DNA from: SYFY01 sp041752315
GTDB taxonomy: Bacteria > Pseudomonadota > Gammaproteobacteria > Pseudomonadales > Azotimanducaceae
Length of the DNA: 64,000 bases
NCBI GenBank assembly: GCA_041752315.1
Contig: JBGSHJ010000062.1
Coordinates: forward strand, 66,952-130,951
Direction: 5' to 3'
How positions within the stretch are numbered: position 1 is the first letter of the stretch; each line of letters opens with the position of its first letter. The notes under the pieces are model-generated. The model made no database searches. It had not been told where the DNA came from and was given only the letters and a program-made list of their open reading frames with translations. The position numbers and the translations under genes were made by a program. Below are positions 17,444-27,200 of the stretch, piece by piece.

Positions 17444-18340
17444 TCAGAGCTGCCTCAACAGGCCTTCCTGGGTGACGGACGCCACCAGTTCACCACCGAC
17501 ATTGAAAAACTGGCCATGACAGAGGCCCCGCGCTGCATCAGCCCATGTCGTCGTTCGATGATAGAGCAGCCAGTCCGTCAGGTTGGGATCACGGTGTATC
17601 CAGATGGCATGATCCAGACTTGCCATCTGCAGGCCGGTCCGGGGAGTCGCCTGTTGATGTGGCAGGGCTGCCGTGCCGACAAACCCCATATCGGAAGCAT
17701 ACGCGAGCAGACTGCGGGACAACGCGTGATCGGACGGATCAACGGTTCCCAGAAACCTGATCCATACCGGACTCCAGGCCCGATTCAGACCCCACTGCGC
17801 ACTACCCGGTTCAAACACCGAGCGCATCGCAAACGGTCGGGCCCGCCCTGCAAACGGGCTGAGGCGCGGATCATCAACTCCTGCCTCAACAAACTGGCGA
17901 ACACTGTCGAGATCATCTGCAAGCGCATCAGGACGTGGTACGTTCGGGATGGGGTCTGCATGCTCCATCCCTGCTTCATCAACATGGAATGAAACATCCA
18001 GGTTGAAGATGGCTTCGCCATTCTGGATGGCCACGACCCGGCGGGTCGCAAAACTGCGGCCATCGCGGATACGCTCGACTTCGTACAACACACGTCGTTC
18101 GGCCAGGCCTTCGCGCATGAAGTATCCATGCAGCGAATGGGATTTGAGCCCGGATGCAACATCGATGGTCAACCCGGCAGCACGCAGCGATTGGGACAGG
18201 ACCTGCCCACCAAACAACCGGTAAGGACCGCGGACTTCGTTGTGGCCCAGAAACAGGTCCTGCTCAACAGGCTCGAGTTCCAACAACTCGAGCAGACGTC
18301 TGGCGCGGTCTCGACCGGCGGCTTCATCTTCAACGTTCAC
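17444..18340 (-). CDS. tesB: Acyl-CoA thioesterase II
   Basis: 298 residues, double hot-dog TesB, start GTG. It hydrolyses medium and long-chain acyl-CoA to free acid and CoA. N-terminal hot dog: GPYRLFGGQVLSQSLRAAGLTI and SLHGYFMREG; C-terminal hot dog: MASLDHAIWIHRDPNLTDWLLYHRTTTWADAARGLCHGQFF. These contain the Asp, Thr and Gln positions that form the TesB active site. Stands with a small DUF4870 gene upstream on the same strand and fits the lipid-oriented gene content of the region. Confidence 0.92.
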   Translation of the reverse strand: MNVEDEAAGRDRARRLLELLELEPVEQDLFLGHNEVRGPYRLFGGQVLSQSLRAAGLTIDVASGLKSHSLHGYFMREGLAERRVLYEVERIRDGRSFATRRVVAIQNGEAIFNLDVSFHVDEAGMEHADPIPNVPRPDALADDLDSVRQFVEAGVDDPRLSPFAGRARPFAMRSVFEPGSAQWGLNRAWSPVWIRFLGTVDPSDHALSRSLLAYASDMGFVGTAALPHQQATPRTGLQMASLDHAIWIHRDPNLTDWLLYHRTTTWADAARGLCHGQFFNVGGELVASVTQEGLLRQL

Positions 18341-18376
18341 GCGCGCGTTCCCTGACTACTCGTTGGTGACCATGCC

Positions 18377-18769
18377 TTACTTGACCAGGCGCAAGACAAA
18401 AGGATAACGGTACCGCTCACCACCGTTTGCCTTTATGCCGGCAATGACCATGAGCACGAGCGCCAGCAATCCCAACAGCGGCAGCAGCACAAAACCGATC
18501 AACACCAGCATCAGTACCATGCACAGCAGAGCCGCCAGCGAAACGGTGATCTGGAAGTTGAGCGATTCCTTGCCCTGGTCATCCACAAACGGAATCTGAT
18601 CCTTCTTGACCTGCCAGACAATCAGCGGGCCGATCAGGTTGCCAAATGGAATGATGAAACCGATCAGACCTGAAAGGTGAGCCAGCATGCCCCACAGTCG
18701 TGCATCGGGGTCCATTTCCTGGATGCCGTCGGAGGGTGCAGTCTGGTACGGGGGAATCTCTTCCGACAT
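18377..18769 (-). CDS. DUF4870 domain-containing small membrane protein
   Basis: 130 residues. The typical DUF4870 pattern is present: MLAHLSGLIGFIIPFGNLIGPLIVWQVKKDQIPFVDDQGKESLNFQIT, then two strongly hydrophobic helices (AALLCMVLMLVLIGFVLLPLLGLLALVLMVIAG) and GERYRYPFVLRLVK. Inner-membrane protein of unknown function. Start chosen at MSEEIPPY because AGGAG lies 6 nt upstream; the longer ORF adds 15 unlikely residues. Confidence 0.85.
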   Translation of the reverse strand: MSEEIPPYQTAPSDGIQEMDPDARLWGMLAHLSGLIGFIIPFGNLIGPLIVWQVKKDQIPFVDDQGKESLNFQITVSLAALLCMVLMLVLIGFVLLPLLGLLALVLMVIAGIKANGGERYRYPFVLRLVK

Positions 18770-18850
18770 GGAAAGCTCCTGACAATCGCCTGACCCAGGC
18801 TGTCTGACGAGCATAACACCAACGTCACGCAGGGCACTCGCCGTGCACCA

Positions 18851-18877
18851 TTGAAAACGGCGCCCTCGGGCGCCGTT
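18851..18877 (-). terminator. Rho-independent terminator behind the PPOX-family gene
   Basis: Stem AACGGCGCCC / GGGCGCCGTT (10 bp, tight loop) at 18856-18877, with TTTT following on the minus strand. It lies 22 bp past the stop of the 18899-19489 gene. Best terminator seen in the window. Confidence 0.75.
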
Positions 18878-18898
18878 CGAACATCACCGAGGGTTGGC

Positions 18899-19489
18899 TC
18901 AGCGCGGAGGCAATCCGCGTTTGGCACGCTCGCGGTTCATGCGATCCGTATCACTTTCCATCCTTTCTCCAAGTTCGTCTTCGGAGATGGAGCCCGCCAT
19001 GTGACGCCCGGCCATTCCGCCGTTGTACATGATCTTTTTCACGGGTGTGATGATGAGGATGGTGCGCAACGGTGAATTGAGAAGGTTGAAGAAAAACTCC
19101 TCACCCTGCTTGTTGTCCGGATTCAGCTTCCGGGACAGTGCGGTGTAGAACATTTTTTTCGTTGCATCGTCTTCCTTGAATTCGCCAGTTCCCTTGAAGG
19201 TGATGGCGCCTGTCGGCAGCCCCGCGCTCTTGTCGGGATAGCCTGCACTGCTGACAGTGACGGACACCCGATTGTCCCGACGAATCGCCGCCGCACGATG
19301 GCGGTGGGAAGAAAACGTTATCCAGATCTTGCCTTCGTGCCAGACGAAGGCATGGGTCACACCGACCGGCCAGCCGTCCTTGGTTGCCCACATGAGTACA
19401 CACTCATTGGAATTGTTCATCATGGCGTCCACTTCGGCATTGGTGAACGGATATATGGAGACTATTTCATGATCGTGAGTCTGAGCCAC
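18899..19489 (-). CDS. Pyridoxamine 5'-phosphate oxidase-fold (FMN-binding split barrel) family protein
   Basis: 196 residues, GTG start with AGAGAGG 6 nt upstream. The split-barrel region reads ECVLMWATKDGWPVGVTHAFVWHEGKIWITFSSHRHRAAAIRRDNRVSVTVS, matching F420/FMN-dependent PPOX-like oxidoreductases of the general-stress or Rv1155 kind. The C-terminus (~135-196) is charged and specific. Substrate not deducible. A hairpin terminator follows the stop. Confidence 0.82.
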   Translation of the reverse strand: MAQTHDHEIVSIYPFTNAEVDAMMNNSNECVLMWATKDGWPVGVTHAFVWHEGKIWITFSSHRHRAAAIRRDNRVSVTVSSAGYPDKSAGLPTGAITFKGTGEFKEDDATKKMFYTALSRKLNPDNKQGEEFFFNLLNSPLRTILIITPVKKIMYNGGMAGRHMAGSISEDELGERMESDTDRMNRERAKRGLPPR

Positions 19490-19583
19490 GGATTACCTCT
19501 CTTGCCTGGTTTTGGTACTGGTGCTGGTCCTGGTATAACAAACATCTGAAATGGACTACCGGACCCCTCTTCCGATTCGACTC

Positions 19584-20579
19584 TTACAACGACCTGCGCA
19601 GCGCTGCCGAAGCGGGATGCGGTTCAAGATAGACCTGACGTGCGATGTAATCGTCCGGAAATTGTCGAAGATGATGTTGGATTAGCGCCAGCACCGCAAG
19701 GAGAGGCTGCTCACCACGCCGGTACGCGTCTACCAGCATCGCCAGCTCATGACGTGCCGGGCCGTCCAGGCGATCCTTGAAATACCCCTGCAGATGGGAC
19801 AGCACATTGGCGTGTCCACCACGCGTCGCAATGCGCCCCAGCCCGTTCATGAGCTCAGTGATGTAGGTGTTCGCTGTGTCCATCAGATTGTTGCGCAGGT
19901 CCGACAGCAGCCTGCCTGCCCGCTCATAGGCAGGCACACTGTGTGCCATCAGGAGATACTTGTATCGGCTGTGGAACGCAACCAGTCCGGCGGCGGTCAC
20001 ACCCGAGGCGACAAAATCCGTCCAGTGAGCGTACGCAAACGCACGGGTCACAAAATTTTCGCAGATCACGGCATCGCTGAGGCGACCGCACTCCTCCAGA
20101 GGCAGGGCAGGCCACGCATCGGCAACCGCCGCGGCGTAGATCCCACGCCCCTTGCGAACCGGAATTCCCCGGTCCGGCGACAAACCCGGCGAGTCCGGAT
20201 AGACCTTCACGCGAAAAAGCCCGCAACTGGGTGAGTTTTTCATGAAGACATAGCCGCAGATTGCCTGCGAGCGAAGCTTCGCGACCATCGTATGCCCGTA
20301 CTGGTGCAAGGCATCGGTCACATCAAGCCCGGCATCGGCAACGCCGATTGCGCGTGCGGAAACGGTGGTGCCAACCAGCCGGATGGGCGGCCTCGGCACC
20401 GCCATGCCAATCCCGACTTCCGGACAGACGGGAACCAGTGTGAACAGCGCACCAAGCACGTCATGCGGAAAGGATGAACGTGCACCACTGCCATCGTAGC
20501 GAACTGCAGCGCCCGTCAGGCATTCGCTGACGGCAATCGTCAGGGGCACTGCTGGCCGTGGGGGCAGTCGGTCGATCAT
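19584..20579 (-). CDS. DUF523 and DUF1722 fusion protein (YbbK-YbgA type)
   Basis: 331 residues. N-terminal DUF523: AVSECLTGAAVRYDGSGARS, LVPVCPEVGIGMAVPRPPIRLVG, MKNSPSCGLFRVKVY, with conserved Cys residues that suggest metal or cluster binding. C-terminal DUF1722: LVAFHSRYKYLLMAHSVPAYERAGRLL ... HLQGYFKDRLDGPARHELAMLVDAYRRGEQPLLAVLALIQHHLRQFPDDYIARQVYLEPHP. In many genomes this gene precedes a DNA photolyase; here it closes an acyl-CoA dehydrogenase operon, its ATG overlapping the upstream stop (ATGA). Function not established. Confidence 0.88.
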   Translation of the reverse strand: MIDRLPPRPAVPLTIAVSECLTGAAVRYDGSGARSSFPHDVLGALFTLVPVCPEVGIGMAVPRPPIRLVGTTVSARAIGVADAGLDVTDALHQYGHTMVAKLRSQAICGYVFMKNSPSCGLFRVKVYPDSPGLSPDRGIPVRKGRGIYAAAVADAWPALPLEECGRLSDAVICENFVTRAFAYAHWTDFVASGVTAAGLVAFHSRYKYLLMAHSVPAYERAGRLLSDLRNNLMDTANTYITELMNGLGRIATRGGHANVLSHLQGYFKDRLDGPARHELAMLVDAYRRGEQPLLAVLALIQHHLRQFPDDYIARQVYLEPHPASAALRRSL

Positions 20580-21556
20580 CTGCCGCTGATGAACGACCAG
20601 ACCGAATCGGCACCGGAGCAGGCGATCATGGCACCCAATTCTCTTGCCCAGGAAAATTCATTGCCATACTCATCACGCCATGCCCAGACACGCCGCGTGA
20701 AATGGTGCAGCCGGTGTTCATGGGTATAGCCGATAGCCCCGAACACCTGGTGGGCAGCTTCACCCACGACGCCACTCGCCTCTCCGGTGCGGATCTTGGC
20801 CACGGCCACCTCGGCACGCGCACGTTGGGTGTCCAGACTGTCTACCGCGGCCCATACCGCACGTCGCGCAGCAGCCACTTCAGCAGCCTGTACAGCAAGC
20901 GAATGCTGGATCGCCTGGAACTTGCTCAGACTGCGGCCAAATTGCTCGCGGTCACCTGCATAGGTCAGCGCACTCTCCAGCACCGTTCGCAACGCGCCCG
21001 CCGTCTGGGCCGCACGCGCGAGTGCCAGCAGTGTCCAGGGATCGCTGGATACGGTCATTGTTGGTGAATCGGGTGGTATCGCGATCCTGTCACGCGCCTC
21101 ACCTGCCATGTTGGCACCGTGGGCAGTCGTGTCTACGGAGTCAACCACCACCACCTCTCGCGAATCCTGACGGATGCCGATGACCCGTGCGGCAGATCGA
21201 CCCCACGGAACTTCGGTGATGACGTCACCCTGCCACAGACCAATGGACGACAGTCCATCGGCAGCACCGGCCCAGACATTGGCCAGCAGGCTTTCCGCCA
21301 GGGGGAGTGGCACGGCGTGCCGTCCGGAAACCTCCAGCAGGGCGAACAGCTCGGGCAGTCCTGTACCGCTGTCAAGACTTCCCACCTGGTGAAATCCGGT
21401 CGCAACCACAGCCTGCCACAGCTTGTCGGGGAACCTGCCAGATTCGGCCGCATCCAGCATGGCCTTGTCCACACTGTCGGCAAAGATCCGGTTGGCGGTG
21501 TCGACAATGATGTTCAATGGTTCGTTCGGGTCGTTGTTCATCCGTGCGCCACTCAT
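20576..21556 (-). CDS. Acyl-CoA dehydrogenase family protein, short subunit of an ACAD pair
   Basis: 326 residues. ACAD fold recognised from DAAESGRFPDKLWQAVVATGFHQV, the central ALARAAQTAGALRTVLESALTYAGDREQFGRSLSKFQAIQHSLAVQAAEVAAARRAVWAA, and C-terminal HQVFGAIGYTHEHRLHHFTRRVWAW. It is shorter than usual, and the FAD/substrate middle domain is degenerate (no TEPxxGSD motif), as in the beta subunit of heterotetrameric ACADs. It starts by ATGA overlap with the next ACAD gene, so the two probably form one alpha2beta2 enzyme. Steroid or branched side-chain CoA esters are typical substrates of such pairs; here this is inference. Confidence 0.85.
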   Translation of the reverse strand: MSGARMNNDPNEPLNIIVDTANRIFADSVDKAMLDAAESGRFPDKLWQAVVATGFHQVGSLDSGTGLPELFALLEVSGRHAVPLPLAESLLANVWAGAADGLSSIGLWQGDVITEVPWGRSAARVIGIRQDSREVVVVDSVDTTAHGANMAGEARDRIAIPPDSPTMTVSSDPWTLLALARAAQTAGALRTVLESALTYAGDREQFGRSLSKFQAIQHSLAVQAAEVAAARRAVWAAVDSLDTQRARAEVAVAKIRTGEASGVVGEAAHQVFGAIGYTHEHRLHHFTRRVWAWRDEYGNEFSWARELGAMIACSGADSVWSFISGR

Positions 21557-22698
21557 CGTAATCCCAGCCCCCTTGCAATGACGCCGCGCAGGATTTCCCG
21601 CGTACCACCCCGCAACGTGAACGACGGAGACAGCAGCTGTGTCATCTCGAATGAGCGTCGCCACGCCGAGTCCCTGGTGCGGTCGGTTGGCGCAGCCAGG
21701 CGGGTCAATTCCGGCAGCAGCTTTTCAAAGTTGTTGCCCAGTTCCTTCACCAGCGCGGCTTCGACTTCCACCTGCTTGCCTTCATTCAACATGCCGGCGA
21801 CAGAGGCTGACATGCGACGCAGGGTCATCAGGTGCGCCGCAATCCGACCGATCGCGGCGCTCTCGTGCGGGAGGGGGTTTGGACCGACCAGTCTGACAAA
21901 CTCGACAAACACCCGAAATGCCGAGAGGAAACGTTCCGGACCACTGCGCTCGTAGCTGAGTTCCGAGGTCACCTGCTTCCAGCCATTCCCGGGTTCACCG
22001 ACAATACGATCGGCCGGTACCAGTACATCCTCGAAGACAATCTCGTTGAAGTCCTCACCACCCGCCATGTTCCGGATTGGACGTACCCTTGCCCCGTCAG
22101 CACGCAGATCGACAATGATCTGGGACAATCCGACATGACGATTTTCACCCGCCGCCGGAGCGGTCCGAACCAGCGCGATCAGAAAATGATTGCGATGTGC
22201 ATCCGTCGTCCAGATCTTCGAGCCATTGATGACCCAGCCACCGTCGACCGGCTTCGCGGTGGTTCGCACCGAAGCCAGATCCGAACCGGTGTTGGGCTCG
22301 CTCATGCCGATGGAAAAAAACGATTCGCCGCGAGTGATGGCAGGAAGATAACGCTGCTTCTGGGCGGGTGTACCAAAGCGCAGCAGCAACGGTCCACTCT
22401 GTCGATCCGCGATCCAGTGCGCACTGACCGGTGCACCTGCCGCAAGCAGTTCCTCAGTCACCACATATCGATCAAAAAAACTCCGCCCACCACCACCGAA
22501 CTCTACAGGCCAGGTCATGCCTATCCAGCCCCGAGCGCCAAGTTTTGCGGAAAACACCGGATCGTGGCCCGTGGTGAAATCGGAGTTGGGTTCAGCCAGA
22601 TGTTCCTGCTGTCCGGCCAGGAAAGCCCTAACGTCGGCGCGCAGCGCCTCGCTGCTGGCAGGCAGGGAGGTTCGATCAAGTTCCAGCATGGGACTCAT
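21553..22698 (-). CDS. Acyl-CoA dehydrogenase, full-length subunit of an ACAD pair
   Basis: 381 residues. Standard signatures: GWIGMTWPVEFGGGGRSF, FSIGMSEPNTGSDLASVRTTAKPVDGGWVINGSKIWTTDAHRNHFLIALVRT, ELSYERSGPERFLSAF, and C-terminal SFTLRGGTREILRGVIARGLGLR. It oxidises an acyl-CoA at C2-C3 with FAD, passing electrons to ETF. It heads an operon with a short ACAD and a DUF523/DUF1722 protein, all joined by 4-bp overlaps. Confidence 0.92.
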   Translation of the reverse strand: MSPMLELDRTSLPASSEALRADVRAFLAGQQEHLAEPNSDFTTGHDPVFSAKLGARGWIGMTWPVEFGGGGRSFFDRYVVTEELLAAGAPVSAHWIADRQSGPLLLRFGTPAQKQRYLPAITRGESFFSIGMSEPNTGSDLASVRTTAKPVDGGWVINGSKIWTTDAHRNHFLIALVRTAPAAGENRHVGLSQIIVDLRADGARVRPIRNMAGGEDFNEIVFEDVLVPADRIVGEPGNGWKQVTSELSYERSGPERFLSAFRVFVEFVRLVGPNPLPHESAAIGRIAAHLMTLRRMSASVAGMLNEGKQVEVEAALVKELGNNFEKLLPELTRLAAPTDRTRDSAWRRSFEMTQLLSPSFTLRGGTREILRGVIARGLGLR

Positions 22699-22865
22699 AC
22701 CCGTAAATCGTGGCGCGCGATCTTAGCAGCGAAGGGCCGCGGTCTGAACCACGAAAGTCCGATCCGGATCCATGAACGGATCTGGAGTGAGCACCGGCAG
22801 CCCTCGCCTCCGCTGCAGGGCTTCGCTATTCTCGACAGGTCCTTCAGCTGCCACGGAGAATTCCC

Positions 22866-23405
22866 ATGGACCCGAAACCCAGTTATCTCGGACTGCTCAA
22901 TGCAATCGCGGTCGGTGAGTCCCGTGGTTTTGAACTGCTTTCGACCTGGGCTGCCTGCACCGGCAATCCTGGCGTCCGGGAGGTCCTGACCACGGTTGCC
23001 ATCCGCGAACGTGAACATGGCGCCGCCTTTGCGAAACGGCTGCACGAACTTGGTTTCAGCGTCCGCGAAAGGCCAAGCGAGCGGTTTGCCGCCGACCTTG
23101 CGCTGGCTGCGTCCAAGGCCGATGACTGCGCAAAGTTCCAGCAGATTCTGCGCTACGATGAAACGCCCGGTGAGGACCGGCTGTACACCCTGTTGAACGA
23201 CTCGACGATCGACCCGCTGACCGGTGCGCTGCTGGGCAGGTTCATCGCCGAAGAGCGTGACAGCGAGCGGCAACTGCGTGCCTGCCATCACAGCCTCAAG
23301 GCGCCAGACGCGGATGATTCCGTCCTGTTCCAGGAACTCACCGAGCGGCTTGAAAGACTCACCACTACGTTGGGTGAACTCCAGTCACTGCGGCAAGCCA
23401 CGTGA
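22866..23405 (+). CDS. Ferritin-like four-helix protein, function unknown
   Basis: 179 residues, all-helical, no signal peptide. Helix 1 has GESRGFELLSTWA and helix 2 RERE-HGAAFAKRLHELG, i.e. a Glu followed later by E-x-x-H, as in ferritin/rubrerythrin di-iron sites; helix 4 has FIAEERDSERQLRACHH. The second half lacks an obvious E-x-x-H, so metal binding is uncertain. The next gene begins inside its stop codon (GTGA), so the two are coupled and probably work together. Confidence 0.65.
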   Translation: MDPKPSYLGLLNAIAVGESRGFELLSTWAACTGNPGVREVLTTVAIREREHGAAFAKRLHELGFSVRERPSERFAADLALAASKADDCAKFQQILRYDETPGEDRLYTLLNDSTIDPLTGALLGRFIAEERDSERQLRACHHSLKAPDADDSVLFQELTERLERLTTTLGELQSLRQAT

Positions 23406-23821
23406 CCGGAAAAGCCCTGAACGAAGATCTTCTCGAACAATTTCGACCCGTACTGGAGGACATCACGCAGCGCAGTACGGTTGCCGATCGATTCATCGAC
23501 AAGGACCTCTATCGAATCCTTGCCGGTACGGTCTGGGCCAACGTTGTCCTCGACCCCGACATCGTCGGACTTGGCGAGTTCGACCTCGAAGATCTGCACG
23601 ATATCGTCAACGACTGGTCGGCACGCATTCTGGGCAGCGAATCCGGAACCATCGCCGAGATGTTCCGCTTTCTCAACTCGAAGGCCGGAGAACGCGCCAT
23701 GCAGCAGGCACAACTGACACCCAACCACAGGGACCTGCTGCTCTACTTTGCTTCCATGATTCTCGACCCGGAAGGGCACCGACGATGGATGGATGTCATC
23801 CGCGATCGCCAATCACATTGA
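23402..23821 (+). CDS. Small protein of unknown function, coupled to the ferritin-like gene
   Basis: 139 residues, acidic, soluble. Not recognised. It has DLEDLHDIVNDWSARILGSESGTIAEMFRFLNSKAGERAMQQAQLTPNHRDLLLYFASMILDPEGHRRWMDVI, likely mostly helical. Starts with GTG overlapping the preceding stop by 4 bp; its 3' end overlaps the convergent yjbQ gene by 26 bp. Confidence 0.65.
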   Translation: MTGKALNEDLLEQFRPVLEDITQRSTVADRFIDKDLYRILAGTVWANVVLDPDIVGLGEFDLEDLHDIVNDWSARILGSESGTIAEMFRFLNSKAGERAMQQAQLTPNHRDLLLYFASMILDPEGHRRWMDVIRDRQSH

Positions 23822-24212
23822 CGATGACCTCGCGCGCCCGTCGCGCATGACGGTGCTCCCAGAGAAAGATGCCTTGCCAGGTGCCCAGCGCCAGTTTCCC
23901 GTTCATCACGGGAATGCTCAGGCTGACCGCGGTCAGCGCTGACTTGATGTGTGCCGGCATGTCATCCGGTCCTTCTTCATTGTGTGTGTAGATCGGATCG
24001 AGTTCCGGTACCAGGCGATCAAGCCACGACTCCAGGTCGGCTCGGGCACCTGGCGCCGCGTTTTCCTGAATCAGCAGACTGGCTGAAGTGTGTCGAATGA
24101 ATAGTGTGACAAGTCCCTCATTCACGGGATTATTGTCCAGCAACTGCGCGACGCTGTGCGTGATGTCATGAAGACCCTTCCCGGTTACCGGTACCGTCAG
24201 CAACACATTCAT
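23796..24212 (-). CDS. YjbQ/UPF0047 family protein (secondary thiamine-phosphate synthase enzyme)
   Basis: 138 residues from ATG 24212 (ATG 24224 adds four residues). Family hallmarks: LVTLFIRHTSASLLIQENAAPGARADLESWLDRLVPE, YTHNEEGPDDMPAHIKSALTAVSLSIPVMNGKLALGTWQGIFLWEHR. The His and acidic residues near HTSAS and the ENA motif form a putative metal site. E. coli YjbQ complements a thiamine-phosphate synthase defect at low activity; the physiological role is unsettled. Divergent from the PAS-GGDEF-EAL gene. Confidence 0.9.
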   Translation of the reverse strand: MNVLLTVPVTGKGLHDITHSVAQLLDNNPVNEGLVTLFIRHTSASLLIQENAAPGARADLESWLDRLVPELDPIYTHNEEGPDDMPAHIKSALTAVSLSIPVMNGKLALGTWQGIFLWEHRHARRAREVIVNVIGDRG

Positions 24213-24225
24213 GGGCAACTCCACG

Positions 24226-24241
24226 TCTCGATATTTCGAGA
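24226..24241. promoter_or_regulatory. Inverted repeat in the divergent yjbQ / GGDEF-EAL promoter region
   Basis: TCTCGA-TATT-TCGAGA, a perfect 6-bp inverted repeat with an AT-rich centre, located in the ~60 bp between the two divergent starts. Candidate operator. Confidence 0.35.
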
Positions 24242-24272
24242 ATACACAATCGCTTGGTTCGGACCACTATCG

Positions 24273-27200
24273 ATGCAGCACAATTGGCCAGGAACGCCAC
24301 TGTCGCGGGGTACGGTTGCAGGGATTGCAACTTCGATACTCTGCGTCGGATTCATGATGCAGACACTGTTGCCTCATACCGAACTGGCCATTCCGGTATT
24401 CCTGATCGCCCTCACCGTCTCGAACCTCACAGCGCATCGTGGACTGACCCTGCTGATGGCAGGTATCGCGTCTTTCATGCTGATCTGGGCAAAGGCGGAT
24501 GAAGCAGGCCAGCTGCTCACCAATCCCGACCTGACAATCCTGTCCACGGACCTCGTGGTTTCTTTCTGTGCCATCTGGATTGCCACATCCATCCTCCTGT
24601 GGGATCCACGTCGCAAGACGGTCACCATCGAGGCACTCAATCACGCGTTCACCAATGCACCCACCGGCATGCTCATGCTGGACACGCGCGGCCAGATCCT
24701 GAATGTCAACACGACGCTGCTGCGACTCCTCCACCTGGAGCATGCCCAGGTTGTCAACAGACCGGCCAGGAGCATTGCGGGCGGCGTGTTATGGACAGTC
24801 ATTGAGCAGGCCACGGATGACCTCCAGGCTGGGAAGGACGTGTCGACCACACTCGTTCTGCCCGTACACGGTGGACAACAGCAGCACGTCTCGCTGCACG
24901 CCCGACAATTGACAGACGCAAGCGGCAAGGCTGGCTCTTACGTGATCCAGTTACTGGACCTGACAGACACGATTACCCGAGAACGTGCACTGCTCCATGC
25001 CCAGAACCGGTTCGAAAAACTCTATCAGTACTCCAACGATCTGATCCTGTTCATCGATGAATCCGGCAAACTCCGCAATGCCAATCCAAGGGCGCTGGAA
25101 GTATTCGAACAAAACCTCGATGAACTCGCCGGCGTCGAAGTGGTTTCGCTGGTGGCGGCCGATGAAATCTTCCTGCTCGAAGAAGCCATTGCACGCGCCA
25201 ACCTTGCGCCAGGCAAACCGCAGAAGCTGAACCAGCTGCGGCTTCGAAACCCCGGTGACACCGTCATCGAGACACAGATCATCAGCTTTGCAAACAGCTC
25301 CGGCCTGTCCGGAGTAGTCATCACCGGTCGCGAGATTACCGAGTACCTGCATTCCATCAATCGCCTGCGCGCCTCCGAGGCCCGCTTCTCCCGAATATTC
25401 CACGCCAGTCCCGACGCCATCCTGATCCTGCGAAACGTCGATGGGACCATCATCGACTTCAACGCAGGTTTTACCAAACTGTTGGGCTTCACCCGCGAGC
25501 AGGCAATCGGCAGCCAGACCCTGTTGCCGGGCCTGTGGGTTGATCAACGGGAGCGCGACCGCATCCACGTCCAGCTGGAGCAGCACGGCGAGGGTTCCTT
25601 TCACGGCGCACGGCTGGTCAACACCAACAATCAGATGTTGCACGTCGACATTTCACTGCGTTACATCGAAATCGAAGCCGAAATGTGCATCCTGCTCATC
25701 GCACGGGACATCTCCGAAGAAATCAAGGCGCAGGAAGCGTTGAAGGAAAGCCAGACCAAGTTTTCGCGAGTGTTCACCCATAGTCCGGACGGCATCGTGA
25801 TCATCCGGCAGAGGGACGGCACCATCCTGGACATCAACGATGCGTTCGTGAAGGTGTCAGGCTATCGTCGGGCCGAGTTGCTCAATCAGCTCGTCACGGA
25901 ACTGCCGATTTTCGGCGATGAGGGGAGTCGTGCGGCAGCACGCAATCTGCTCAGCAGGGAAGGCAGTTACACCAACCTGGAAGTCATGTTCAGAACCAGG
26001 AGCGGAATGGACATTCCAGCCCTGGTATCCGCCACTTCCATGCAGCTGGGTGCCGACACGTGCACACTGTGCATCGCTCGTGACATTCGCATGCAAAGAT
26101 TGACCGAAGAGCGATTGCGCGAAAGCGAAATCCGGTTCCGCGGCACGTTTGAGAGCGCACCGATCGGCATCCTCCTCGTGGACATCGACGGCCGGATACT
26201 CGAGGCAAACCTGTTTGCAGCCGAACTGCTGGCCTACAAGCAGGAGAAGCTCACTGGCACACATCTTTCGGAACTGGTGCCCACCGAAGACCGGGTGTTC
26301 CTCAAGGAAACACTGGAACGCCTGCTGCACGGCGACGAAACCACCTCACGCTCCGAACGTCGGATGATCTGTCTGGACGGCACGGAAATATGGACCAACT
26401 TCCACGCCGTCATTCAACGGGACGAAGATTCGCAACATGCCTATCTCATCGTGCAGATCGCCGACATCACGGAAACCAAGAACAGTCAGAAGCGCATGGA
26501 GCGCCTCGCATTTTATGACACGCTGACCGGGCTGGCCAACAGGACCCTGTTCCAGGAGCGTCTGCTGCACGCGATCGAACATACACGAAGGCGCAACGCG
26601 TCGGCTGCGCTGATGTACCTTGATCTTGACCAGTTCAAGCGAGTCAACGATACGCTCGGACACGAGGCAGGTGATCAGCTGCTTAAGGAAGTTGCACTGC
26701 GCCTGACCGAATGTGTGCGCAAGGAAGACACGGTCGGTCGCAGCGGGGGTGACGAATTCACCATTCTCCTCTATGACATCAGTACTCCGAGCGACGCTGG
26801 AGTCGTTGCCGAAAAAATACTGCAACGGCTGCGAGAACCCATCCACCTTTCCGGCCAACCGCTGGTCGTTACCACCAGCATTGGCGTCACGATCATTCCG
26901 GGGGACGGCAACGCCTCGAATGAACTGATGAAAAACGCGGATCTGGCCATGTATCGCGCGAAGGAACGCGGGCGCAACAACTATCAGTTCTACAGTGAGG
27001 AGATGAACTCCAATGCCAGTTCGCGTCTGCGTATGGAATATGAAATCCGTACCGCGCTGCTGAACAACGAATTCGAACTTTACTATCAGCCGAAGATTCG
27101 CCTTACCGACCAGCGACTGGTAGGTATGGAGTGCCTGATTCGCTGGGACCATCCAACACGAGGCCTGATCGGTCCCAACGAGTTCATCCAGGTTGCCGAG

